DNA of 33,753 bases from Burkholderiales bacterium (GTDB lineage Bacteria; Pseudomonadota; Gammaproteobacteria; Burkholderiales; Burkholderiaceae_E). The stretch's first letter is position 1. Every line of letters begins with the position of its first letter. This document shows positions 25,016 through 32,513 of this stretch, piece by piece. The DNA lies in assembly GCA_026399835.1 (NCBI GenBank), contig JAPLQE010000075.1, positions 1-33,753 of the forward strand. The letters are read 5' to 3'. The position numbers and the translations under genes are program-made. Below the pieces are notes generated by a model. The model searched no databases, was not told the origin of the DNA, and saw only the letters and a program-made list of their open reading frames with translations.

Positions 25016-26579
25016 CGAGGGCGCGGATCGCATCGGGCAGGCGCGAGGCCGGCAGCCCGATGCCCGCGCTCCAGTCCGCGTCGGCCGCGAGCATATCCCC
25101 CGCCGCACCGTGCAGCCAGACCCCGTGCGCCGCGGCATCGGCGGGTGCGAGGCCGGCTGCGAGCAGTCCGGCGATGGTCCCGGCCAGCACGTCACCGGTG
25201 CCGGCGACCGAGAGGATCGGCCCGCCGCTCGCGTTGATCGTCCAGCGCCCGTTGGGCAGGGCGACCACCGTGCCCGCGCCCTTGAGCACCACGCAGGCGC
25301 CGCTCGCGAGCGCCAGTCGGCAGGCGCTGCCGATGCGGTCCTGCTGCACGTCGGCGGTCTGCACGCCGAGCAGGCGCGCTGCCTCCAGCGGATGCGGCGT
25401 GAGCACCGAGGGCCGTCCCGCGGCGGCGCGAGCCATGAGCCGCTCGAACAGGCGGCCGTCGGCGGCCACCGCGTTCAGTCCGTCCGCATCGAGGACCAGC
25501 GCCGCGGGATGGGCGAGCGAGGCCGCGACCGCTGCGGTCGCGGCCTCGCCCCGGCCCAATCCGCAGCCGATCACCACCGCCTGCGCGGCGCCCAGCACGG
25601 CCTCGCCCTCGCCGTCGGCGGGCCGGATCCGGCGGGTCATCAGCTCGGGGCGCAGCGGGTCCGTTGCGGCGTCGCCGTCCACGCCGATGTAGAGCCGCCC
25701 GGCGCCGACCGCCTGGGCGCCGAGCGCGGCGAGCGTCGCCGCGCCGCGCATCGACGGCGCGCCGGCGATCACCAGCACGTCGCCGAAGCGGCCCTTGTGC
25801 GCGTCGCGCTCGCGCGGCCGCAGCAGCGATCCGGCGGTGTCGCCGTCGATCAGGAACCCCCAGGGCAGCGGGCCGTCGGCCGGTGCCCCGAAGGACCGGG
25901 GGCGCAGGCCCAGCGCCGACAGGCCGAGCTCGGCCACCTGGACGCGACCGGCACGGGCCGCGCCCGCGCCGGTGTGCAACCCGGGCTTGTCGGCGATCAT
26001 CGTGACGGTGAGGTCGGCGCGGATGGCGGTGCCGGACGCGCCGCCGACGATCGCGCCGCGGTCGGCGTCGAGGCCGCTCGGCACGTCGACCGCCACCACC
26101 CGCAGCCCGGTCGGCGCGAGGCGGGCCGCGATCTCGGACGCGGCGCCCGACAGCGGACGCGCCAGGCCGATGCCGAACAGCCCGTCGATCACCAGCGGCG
26201 CGGCCGCCAGCAACGCGTCGAGCGACTCCGGTCCGTGCAGCACACGGCCACTCGCGTCCCAGGCTGCCCGGGCGCGACATGCATCGGGGGCCGTCGGCGG
26301 TTCGGGAGCGAGCACGAGCGCGCTCACCGCCCAGCCGCGCGCGGCCAGGCCCAGCGCGGCGAGCAGTGCATCGCCCCCGTTGTTGCCCGGGCCGACCAGC
26401 GCCAGCACCGGCGTGCCGGCGGGTCCGGCGCGCAGCAGCGTCGCGCACGCGTCGGCCACCGCCTCGGCGGCGCGTGCCATCAGCGTGCCTTCGGGCGTCG
26501 CGGCCAGCGCCTGTGCCTCGAGGGCACGGATCGCCGAGCAGGTCAGCAGCGGGTGGCCGGGGAGGGGAGCGGCATGCAT
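24990..26579 (-). CDS. nnr: Bifunctional ADP-dependent NAD(P)H-hydrate dehydratase / NAD(P)H-hydrate epimerase
   Basis: This 529-residue repair enzyme restores damaged NAD(P)H hydrates. The N-terminal epimerase half (about residues 10-215) has GPGNNGGDALLAALGLAARG, DGLFGIGLARPLSG and DVPSGLDADRG. The C-terminal kinase-like dehydratase half (about 235-520) has HKGRFGDVLVIAGAPSMRGAA, LDADGLNAV, LTPHPLEAARLLG, LKGAGTVVA and SVAGTGDVLAGTIAGLL with the nucleotide-binding GTGD. ATG 26579 is used; a TTG six codons upstream is also possible. It starts 25 bases after the dadA-like gene, so it seems to be the last gene of the dct operon. It overlaps the ABC gene tail to tail. Confidence 0.95.
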   Translation of the reverse strand: MHAAPLPGHPLLTCSAIRALEAQALAATPEGTLMARAAEAVADACATLLRAGPAGTPVLALVGPGNNGGDALLAALGLAARGWAVSALVLAPEPPTAPDACRARAAWDASGRVLHGPESLDALLAAAPLVIDGLFGIGLARPLSGAASEIAARLAPTGLRVVAVDVPSGLDADRGAIVGGASGTAIRADLTVTMIADKPGLHTGAGAARAGRVQVAELGLSALGLRPRSFGAPADGPLPWGFLIDGDTAGSLLRPRERDAHKGRFGDVLVIAGAPSMRGAATLAALGAQAVGAGRLYIGVDGDAATDPLRPELMTRRIRPADGEGEAVLGAAQAVVIGCGLGRGEAATAAVAASLAHPAALVLDADGLNAVAADGRLFERLMARAAAGRPSVLTPHPLEAARLLGVQTADVQQDRIGSACRLALASGACVVLKGAGTVVALPNGRWTINASGGPILSVAGTGDVLAGTIAGLLAAGLAPADAAAHGVWLHGAAGDMLAADADWSAGIGLPASRLPDAIRALVNRRVARS

Positions 26580-26604
26580 CGCCCCGATGGTACGCAATGC
26601 CTGC

Positions 26605-27921
26605 TCACCGCAGGCGATCGAGCGTGAGCCCCTCGAGATCGATCTCGGGCGCGCGGCCGGCTACGACGTCGGCCACCACCTGGCCCGCGCCGGCCGCCAT
26701 CGCCCAGCCGGTCGACCCGTGGCCCATGTTCACGAAGAGGCCGCGGACCGGCGTCGCGCCGAGCAGCGCCGGACCGTCCGGCGTCATCGGCCGTGCGCCG
26801 ACCCAGCACTGCGCGTCCTGCCAGCGGGCCGCGTCCGGGAACCAGTCGCCCCCGACCTTCACCAGGGTGCGCAGCGCCGCCGCCCGCGGCACCAGCGCCG
26901 GGCTGCCCAGCTCGGCCGTGCCCGCGACCCGGATGCGCCCCGGGAAGGGCGTGATCGCGACCTTGTAGGCCTCGTCGATCATCGCGTGCCGCGGGCCGGC
27001 GTCGCCCTCGGCCAGCGGCAACGTCGTCGAGTAGCCCTTGACCGGCCAGATCGGCAGTCGGATGCCGTGGGCGGCCAGCAGCGGCAGCGCATCGACCGCA
27101 CCGGCGACGACCACGGCGTCGTAGGAGCGCAGCGGGCGGTCCGTGGGGCCCGCCGGTCCGCCCGGCGCGGTGGCGCCACGCCCCGACACGCTCCCGGGCC
27201 CCTCGGCGAGCACGCCGCGCACCTCGCCGCCCTCTGCGACGATGTGCCGCACCGTGCAGCCGAACACGAAGCGCACGCCGGCCGCGCGTGCGGCATCGGC
27301 CAGGCCCTGCGCGAAGTCCGGGCAGCTCGCGGACTCGTCCTCCGGCAGCCAGAGCGCGCCGGCGAGCGGCACGCCGGGCGCGAGCGCCGGCTCGAGCGCC
27401 CGGACCGCGTCCGCATCGAGCAGGCGGTGTGGCACGCCGTTCTCCTCGAGGAGCGCGCGCGCCGGCCCGGTCATCGCCAGGTCGCGCTCGCCGCGCAGCA
27501 GCTGCAGGTAGCCCTGACGGCGCCCGTCGTCGATGCCCAGGCGCGCGCGCAGTGCGTGCAGCGCATCGCGGCTGTGAAAGGCCAGGCGCTGCATCCGGGA
27601 CTTGTTGACACGGTAGCGACCGAGCTCGCATTCGCGCAGCCAGCGAAGGATCCAGCGGGCCAGCGCCGGGCTCGCGACCGGTCGGAAGAGCACCGGCGCC
27701 TCGGCGGCGAACAGGTAGGACACCACCTTGCGCGGCATGCCCGGCGCAGCCCAGGGCGTCACATAGCCGGGCGCGATGACGCCGGCATTGCCCCAGCTGG
27801 TCTCGAGCGCCACGCCGTCGCGGCGCTCGAGCACGTCGACCTCGAAGCCGCGTTCGCGCAGGTACCAGGCGGTGCAGCAGCCGACGATGCCGGCGCCGAT
27901 CACCGCGACGCGACGGGGCAC
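26605..27921 (-). CDS. FAD-dependent D-amino-acid dehydrogenase, DadA-like
   Basis: This 438-residue protein is a DAO-family flavoenzyme that oxidises D-amino acids to 2-oxo acids. The FAD-binding VAVIGAGIVGCCTAWYL is at the N-terminus, followed by ETSWGNAGVIAPGYVTPWAAPGMP, a DadA hallmark. The C-terminal MTPDGPALLGATPVRGLFVNMGHGSTGWAMA closes the flavin site. A Gly/Ala/Pro-rich insert lies at about residue 235. I prefer GTG 27921, which lies just past the dctM stop and follows GGAAGGA; ATG 27951 would overlap dctM by 26 bases without a ribosome-binding site. Its place after a TRAP transporter suggests the imported compound yields a D-amino acid. Confidence 0.9.
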   Translation of the reverse strand: MPRRVAVIGAGIVGCCTAWYLRERGFEVDVLERRDGVALETSWGNAGVIAPGYVTPWAAPGMPRKVVSYLFAAEAPVLFRPVASPALARWILRWLRECELGRYRVNKSRMQRLAFHSRDALHALRARLGIDDGRRQGYLQLLRGERDLAMTGPARALLEENGVPHRLLDADAVRALEPALAPGVPLAGALWLPEDESASCPDFAQGLADAARAAGVRFVFGCTVRHIVAEGGEVRGVLAEGPGSVSGRGATAPGGPAGPTDRPLRSYDAVVVAGAVDALPLLAAHGIRLPIWPVKGYSTTLPLAEGDAGPRHAMIDEAYKVAITPFPGRIRVAGTAELGSPALVPRAAALRTLVKVGGDWFPDAARWQDAQCWVGARPMTPDGPALLGATPVRGLFVNMGHGSTGWAMAAGAGQVVADVVAGRAPEIDLEGLTLDRLR

Positions 27922-27925
27922 GGTC

Positions 27926-29254
27926 TCAGCGGTCCTTCCCCATGACCGCATCGGGCAGCCAGGTGACGATCTCCGGGAACACGGTGATCAGCGCGATGCA
28001 GACCACCAGCATCACGAAGAACGGGATCGCCGCGCGAGCGATCGTGTTGCTGTCCTTGCCCGTCATGTTCTGGAGCACGAACAGGTTGAAGCCCACCGGA
28101 GGCGTCACCTCTGCGATCTCGACGAGCAGGACGATGAAGATGCCGAACCAGATCAGGTCGAAGCCTGCCTTCTGGATCATCGGCAGCACCACCGCCGACG
28201 TCAGGACGATCATCGAGATGCCGTCGAGCGCGGTGCCGAGCACGAGGTACACCACGGCGAGCACCGCGATCAGCGAGTACGGCGAGAGCCCCAGCGAGGA
28301 GACCCACTCGGCGAGCTGCCTCGGGATGCCGGTGAAGGCCATCGTCTTGGTGAGGAAGGCCGCGCCGGCGAGGATGAACATGATCATGCACGACACGCGG
28401 GTCGCGCCCATCAGGCTGGCGACGAAGTTCTCGCGGGTCAGCGAGCGACTGCTCGCCGCGATCGCGAGCGAGCCGAGCACGCCGAACGCGGCGCACTCGG
28501 TCGCGGTCGCCCAGCCGGCGACCAGGACCCAGACGATGAACACGATCAGCAGCGTCACCGGAATCAGGCTGCCGGAGCGGCGGATCTTCTCGAGGAAGCC
28601 GGGCACCGGGTCGGACGGTGGCACCTTGTCCGGATGGCGGATCGACCACCAGGCGATATAGCCGGAGAACAGCGCCATCAGCAGGAAGCCGGGAATGAAG
28701 CCGGCGAGGAAGATCCGGATGATCGACGCATCGGCGGCCACCGCGTACACGACCATCGTGATCGACGGCGGGATCAGGATGCCGAGCGTGCCGGCGGTCG
28801 CCAGCGCACCGAGTGCGAGATTCTCGTCGTAGCCCCGGCGCTTGAGCTCCGGAAGCGCGACCTTGGCGATCGTCGCGCAGGTCGCAGCGGACGATCCCGA
28901 CACCGAGCCGAAGATGCCGCAGCCGAGGATGGTCGTGTGCATCAGCCGGCCGGGCACGCGACCCAGCCAGGGGGCGAGGCCCTCGAACATCTGCTCCGAG
29001 AGCCGGGTGCGGAACAGGATCTCGCCCATCCAGATGAAGAGCGGCAGCGCCGCCAGCTCCCAGGACGCGGACGAGCTCCACATCGACACGAACAGGTTCT
29101 CGCCCCAACGGGCCGGCGCCATGTCGGTGAACAGCGCCATGCCGACCCAGCCCACGATGGCCAGGGTCATGGCGATCCAGACGCCGCCGCCGAGCAGCAG
29201 CAGCATCACGACCAGCAGGAAGAGTCCGATCTCGGCGACGCCGACCATGCCCAT
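27926..29254 (-). CDS. dctM: TRAP transporter large permease subunit (DctM)
   Basis: This 442-residue membrane protein is the large transport subunit of a tripartite ATP-independent periplasmic transporter, driven by an ion gradient. Eleven to thirteen hydrophobic segments are visible. Family marks include ALPLFIWMGEIL, GCGIFGSVSGSSAATCATIAKVALPEL, ALATAGTLGILIPPSI and, near the C-terminus, GTALDGISMIVLTSAVVLP and EIAEVTPPVGFNLFVLQ. It starts one base after the dctQ stop, so translation is coupled. The dadA-like gene begins just past its stop. Confidence 0.95.
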   Translation of the reverse strand: MGMVGVAEIGLFLLVVMLLLLGGGVWIAMTLAIVGWVGMALFTDMAPARWGENLFVSMWSSSASWELAALPLFIWMGEILFRTRLSEQMFEGLAPWLGRVPGRLMHTTILGCGIFGSVSGSSAATCATIAKVALPELKRRGYDENLALGALATAGTLGILIPPSITMVVYAVAADASIIRIFLAGFIPGFLLMALFSGYIAWWSIRHPDKVPPSDPVPGFLEKIRRSGSLIPVTLLIVFIVWVLVAGWATATECAAFGVLGSLAIAASSRSLTRENFVASLMGATRVSCMIMFILAGAAFLTKTMAFTGIPRQLAEWVSSLGLSPYSLIAVLAVVYLVLGTALDGISMIVLTSAVVLPMIQKAGFDLIWFGIFIVLLVEIAEVTPPVGFNLFVLQNMTGKDSNTIARAAIPFFVMLVVCIALITVFPEIVTWLPDAVMGKDR

Positions 29255-29255
29255 C

Positions 29256-29789
29256 TCAGACGTCCTCGCTGAAGTCGCCGCGCGCGTGCCGTTCAGTGAC
29301 CGCCTCGACGTAGGTGGGGATCCGACCTCGGACCACCGTGACCAGCTCGTCGATCACCGAGACGAATAGCAGCAGCGCACCGACCAGGAAGGAGAGCTGG
29401 GGGATCCACATCGGCACGACCAGCAGCCCCGTCGACATCTCGTTGTACTGCCAGCCCATGTAGACGTACTGCGCCACCGACACCAGCAGGTAGCCGGTGA
29501 ACAGCGCCGCGACGGACAGGGACAGCAGTTCGAACAGACGTCGCCGGCCGGCGGGCATCGCCTCCAGGAACAGGCCGACACGCACGAAGTCCCCGTGCCG
29601 GAACGTGTGCGCGAGCCCCAGGAAGGCGGCCGCGGCGGTCATCCACGACACGAGGTCGTCCGTGCCGCCGGTCCGGATCCCGAGTTCGCGGCACACCGCC
29701 GCCCCGAGCATCACGACGAAGATGGCGAAGACGCAAAATGCCGCCAGCGCGCCCGCGATGTCGTACAGCCGATCGAGGGCGCGTCTCAA
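29256..29789 (-). CDS. dctQ: TRAP transporter small permease subunit (DctQ)
   Basis: This 177-residue protein has four transmembrane segments (about residues 11-33, 48-64, 89-110 and 128-150), as expected for the small TRAP subunit. GTDDLVSWMTAAAAFLGLAHTFRHGDFVRVGLF is the typical DctQ core (E/D-x-x-S/A-W and the conserved basic HGDFVRV). The start is TTG 29789, four bases after dctP; the next start codon would cut into the first helix. The C-terminal tail is soluble. Confidence 0.92.
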   Translation of the reverse strand: MRRALDRLYDIAGALAAFCVFAIFVVMLGAAVCRELGIRTGGTDDLVSWMTAAAAFLGLAHTFRHGDFVRVGLFLEAMPAGRRRLFELLSLSVAALFTGYLLVSVAQYVYMGWQYNEMSTGLLVVPMWIPQLSFLVGALLLFVSVIDELVTVVRGRIPTYVEAVTERHARGDFSEDV

Positions 29790-29793
29790 GCCC

Positions 29794-30762
29794 TTACTTC
29801 CGGTAGGTGTCGACGATCGCCTTGCCTTCGGGGCCGGCCTTCTTCAGCCAGTCCTCGAGCATGATCCCGCCGACCTGCCGGAAGTCCTGAACGAGCTTGG
29901 GCGGCGGGGTCATGATCTTCATGCCCTTCTCGGCCAGCGCCTTCTTGTACCAGTCGTTCTTCTCCTCGGAGACCTTCCAGCCGCGGGTTTCGGCGGCCGC
30001 ACCGGCCTTGAGCAGCGCGTCCTGAGTCGGCTTGTCGAGCGCGTCGAACGCCTTGCGGTTGACGAACACCGCGTTCTTCGGCAGCCATGCCTGGGTGTCG
30101 TACCAGAACTTGATGTGCTCGTAGGTCTTGGTGTCGTAGCCCGTCGAACCCGACGACATGTACGACTCGACGACGCCGGTGGCCAATGCCTGCGACAGCT
30201 CCGCGGCCTGTACCGTCACCGGCTGCGCGCCGATCAGTTCGGCGATCTTCGCGGTGGCCGGGCTGTAGGCACGCCACTTCACCCGCCGCATGTCGGCGAC
30301 GGACTGCACTTCCTTCTTCACGTAGAGACCCTGCGGCGGCCACGCTACCGTGAACAGCAGCATCATTCCCTGCTCGGCGAGCTTCTTGTCGAGCGACGGC
30401 TTCTGCGCCTGATACAGCTTGAAGGCGTCCTTGTAGCTGCTCGCCAGGAACGGCATGCCGTCGAGGCCGAAGACGGGCCATTCGTTCTCGAAGTTGACCA
30501 GCAGCACCTCGCCGATCTGGGCCTGACCCGACTGTACGGCGCGCTTGATCTCCGGCGCCTTGAACAGGGACGCGTTGGCGTGGACCGTGATCTTGAGCTT
30601 GCCGCCGGTGGCCTTGTCCACCTCGTCCGAGAACTGCTGGAGGTTCTCGGTGTGGAAGTTGGAGGCCTGGTAGGCCGCGGGCAGGTCCCACTTGGTCTGC
30701 GCGTAGGCCGAGGCGGCGCCGAACGAGACGACGGCTGCGACGGCGAGCGGGGCGAGTTTCAT
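29794..30762 (-). CDS. dctP: TRAP transporter periplasmic substrate-binding protein (DctP)
   Basis: This 322-residue extracytoplasmic receptor delivers the substrate to DctQM. It has a signal peptide (MKLAPLAV to AYA at about residue 21). Arg164 in KWRAYSPAT is at the position that binds the substrate carboxylate in this family. Segments such as LPAAYQASNFHTENLQQF and TVHANASLFKAPEIKRAVQ look close to the Bordetella pertussis DctP6/DctP7 receptors that bind pyroglutamate, as I recall them; this is recall, not an alignment. The ATG at 30762 follows GGAGAA at a good distance. It is the first gene of the operon, opposite the MarR-like regulator. Confidence 0.94.
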   Translation of the reverse strand: MKLAPLAVAAVVSFGAASAYAQTKWDLPAAYQASNFHTENLQQFSDEVDKATGGKLKITVHANASLFKAPEIKRAVQSGQAQIGEVLLVNFENEWPVFGLDGMPFLASSYKDAFKLYQAQKPSLDKKLAEQGMMLLFTVAWPPQGLYVKKEVQSVADMRRVKWRAYSPATAKIAELIGAQPVTVQAAELSQALATGVVESYMSSGSTGYDTKTYEHIKFWYDTQAWLPKNAVFVNRKAFDALDKPTQDALLKAGAAAETRGWKVSEEKNDWYKKALAEKGMKIMTPPPKLVQDFRQVGGIMLEDWLKKAGPEGKAIVDTYRK

Positions 30763-30841
30763 AGGGTTCTCCGGAGGGCAGGGCTCGGGCGTGTGGACCG
30801 GCGGGATCGATGGCGTCGGCGGCCTGCGGCAGTGTAATCGT

Positions 30842-30898
30842 GCTTGTAGGTTATTCGGCACGCGTGGAAAATGTCAACGTTTTCTCTACGTTTCGAAA
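30842..30898. promoter_or_regulatory. Divergent control region of dctP and the MarR-like gene: two promoters, palindrome and tandem repeat
   Basis: On the minus strand a perfect -35 TTGACA (30877-30872) faces dctP, with a weak -10 TAACCT 18 bases on. On the plus strand TTGTAG (30844-30849), a 17-base spacer and GAAAAT (30867-30872) face the regulator. The 18-bp imperfect palindrome GAAAATGTCAACGTTTTC (30867-30884, 14 of 18 positions symmetric) covers both the dctP -35 and the regulator's -10. TCAACGTTTTC (30874-30884) is followed directly by TCTACGTTTC (30885-30894), an 11-bp repeat, and by TTTCGAAA (30891-30898). It is probably the binding site of the adjacent regulator. Confidence 0.6.
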
Positions 30899-30910
30899 GA
30901 GGCGGTGGTC

Positions 30911-31540
30911 GTGTCCAGAATCAGCCTGAAGGTCGCTCCGAAAGCGGGGCCGAAAGCGAGCCCGAAAGCCGGCCGCGCCCCGATTCCCGCGGCCACGCGC
31001 AGTGCGGCCCGCGCGACGGCGTCAGCCGCCGCCGGGCGCGGGCCGCGCATCCTGTCGTCGGCGCACCTCGCCGAGGGTCCGGCGAGCGAGCTCTCCGAGT
31101 TCGAGCTCGGCCTGATCGTCGCGCACAACGCGTTCACCCGGTGGGCGACGCGCTGCATGGCGGCGGCCGGCATGCCCGAGCTCGCCATCACCGACGTGCT
31201 GGTGCTGCATCACGTGCGGCACCGCGATCGACCGAAGAAGCTGTCCGACATCTGCTTCACGCTGAACTACGAGGACACCCACGTCGTCAGCTATGCGCTG
31301 CGAAAGCTGGTCGGGCTCGGCCTGCTCGAGTCGACGCGCCAGGGCAAGGAGGTGCTGTACGCGACCACCGATGCCGGCCGCGCCCTGGTCGACCGCTACC
31401 GCGAACTGCGCGGCGTGTGCCTGCTGCCGGCGGTGACCGGCGACCTCGGCGACACCCGCACGCTCGCCGACACCGCGCAGCTGCTGCGGGCGCTGTCCGG
31501 GATGTACGACCAGGCGGCCCGCGCCGCGGCCTCGCTGTGA
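30911..31540 (+). CDS. MarR-like winged-helix transcriptional regulator
   Basis: This 209-residue protein has a winged-helix core at about residues 70-165: [24 protein letters not shown], then the recognition-helix region [22 protein letters not shown] and the wing [22 protein letters not shown]. This matches MarR/HTH_27 type regulators, which often respond to a small aromatic or organic ligand. The first 45 residues are disordered, with a repeated [11 protein letters not shown] pattern. It starts at GTG 30911, eight bases after AGAGG. It is divergent from dctPQM and overlaps the racemase gene (GTGA), so it probably controls both sides of the locus. Confidence 0.85.
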   Translation: MSRISLKVAPKAGPKASPKAGRAPIPAATRSAARATASAAAGRGPRILSSAHLAEGPASELSEFELGLIVAHNAFTRWATRCMAAAGMPELAITDVLVLHHVRHRDRPKKLSDICFTLNYEDTHVVSYALRKLVGLGLLESTRQGKEVLYATTDAGRALVDRYRELRGVCLLPAVTGDLGDTRTLADTAQLLRALSGMYDQAARAAASL

Positions 31541-32241
31541 GTGCACCCGGCTTCGTCGGGCTGCTGCGGCTCGACACCGCATTCCCGCGTCCGGTCGGCG
31601 ACATCGGCAACCCGAACACCTTCGACTTCCCGGTGCGCTCGAGGATCGTGCGCGGCGCGACCGCGGCACGCGTGGTGCGCGGAGACGCCTCGGCGCTGCT
31701 CGGGCCCTTCGTCGACGCCGGCCGCGCGCTCGCCGCCGAGGGGGCGGTCGCGATCGGCACGAGCTGCGGCTTCCTCGCTCCCTTCCAGCGCGAGCTGGCC
31801 GCGGCGCTGCCGGTGCCGTTCGCGGCCTCGGCGCTGCTGCAGCTCGCCTGGCTGGCGCCCCTGCTGCCCGCGGGGCGTCGCGCCGGGGTGATCACCATCG
31901 ATGCCGATGCGCTCGGCGCGCATCACCTGGCCGCGGCCGGCGCTGCGCCCGACACGCCGGTGGTCGGCCTGCCGCGCGACGGAGCGCTCGCCCGTGCGGT
32001 GTTCGGCGACACCGCCCGGCTCGATCTCGCCCGCATCCGCGACGAAGTCGTCGAGGCCGGGCTGCGGCTGCGCGAGGCCGTGCCCGCGCTCGGCGCGATC
32101 GTCCTCGAATGCACGAACCTGCCGCCTTACCGCGATGCGCTGATGCGTGCGGTCGGCGTGCCCGTCCACGACTGCAACACGCTGCTGCGCTGGCTCTGGG
32201 CCGGTGCGGCGCGGCCCGCCCCCCTGGAGCCTCGCCGATGA
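31537..32241 (+). CDS. Aspartate/glutamate/hydantoin racemase family protein
   Basis: This 234-residue protein belongs to the Asp/Glu racemase superfamily, which uses two cysteines as acid and base. Cys77 (GTSCGFL) and Cys192 (LECTNLPPY) are both present. It begins [12 protein letters not shown] and has a Rossmann-like second half ([14 protein letters not shown]). Members act on aspartate, glutamate, hydantoins or arylmalonates; the substrate here is unknown, but the neighbouring oxoprolinase gene and DadA-like enzyme favour a cyclic or D-amino-acid derivative. GTG 31537 overlaps the regulator's stop by four bases, and its own stop overlaps the ATG of the oxoprolinase gene. Confidence 0.85.
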   Translation: MSAPGFVGLLRLDTAFPRPVGDIGNPNTFDFPVRSRIVRGATAARVVRGDASALLGPFVDAGRALAAEGAVAIGTSCGFLAPFQRELAAALPVPFAASALLQLAWLAPLLPAGRRAGVITIDADALGAHHLAAAGAAPDTPVVGLPRDGALARAVFGDTARLDLARIRDEVVEAGLRLREAVPALGAIVLECTNLPPYRDALMRAVGVPVHDCNTLLRWLWAGAARPAPLEPRR

Positions 32242-32513
32242 CGCGCACCGCCCCCGCCGCGCCCGACCTCGATCGCTGGCAGTTCTGGATCGACCGTGGC
32301 GGCACCTTCACCGACGTCGTCGGCCGCCGCCCGGACGGCTCGCTGGTCACCGAGAAGCTGCTGTCCGAGAACCCCGAGCAGTACCTCGATGCCGCTGCTG
32401 CTGGTGGTCACGCGTGGCTTCGCCGACGGCCCCCGGATCGCGTATCAGAACCGGCCTCGCCTCTTCGACCGGCGCATCGTGCTGCCCGAGCTGCTGCATC
32501 GCGAGGTGCTTGA
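32238..32513 (+). pseudogene. N-terminal remnant of the hydantoinase/5-oxoprolinase gene, ending in a wrong frame
   Basis: The ATG at 32238, overlapping the racemase stop (ATGA), starts [21 protein letters not shown], the N-terminal phosphate-binding motif of the HyuA/5-oxoprolinase family. Homology continues to [11 protein letters not shown] near 32393 and then stops; the frame runs on as nonsense to a stop at 32511-32513. The remaining protein continues in another frame from about 32395 without the expected conserved segment. Both parts together are one broken gene as written. Confidence 0.75.

Noticed and set aside
26579-26604. A separate promoter for nnr in the gap after the dadA-like gene
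   Set aside because: The 25-bp gap has no -10 or -35 like sequence in the minus orientation.
27776-29272. A plus-strand open frame of 498 codons antisense to dctM, rich in Asp, Glu, His and Arg
   Set aside because: The repetitive charged composition is the reverse complement of a hydrophobic membrane protein, so it is a shadow.
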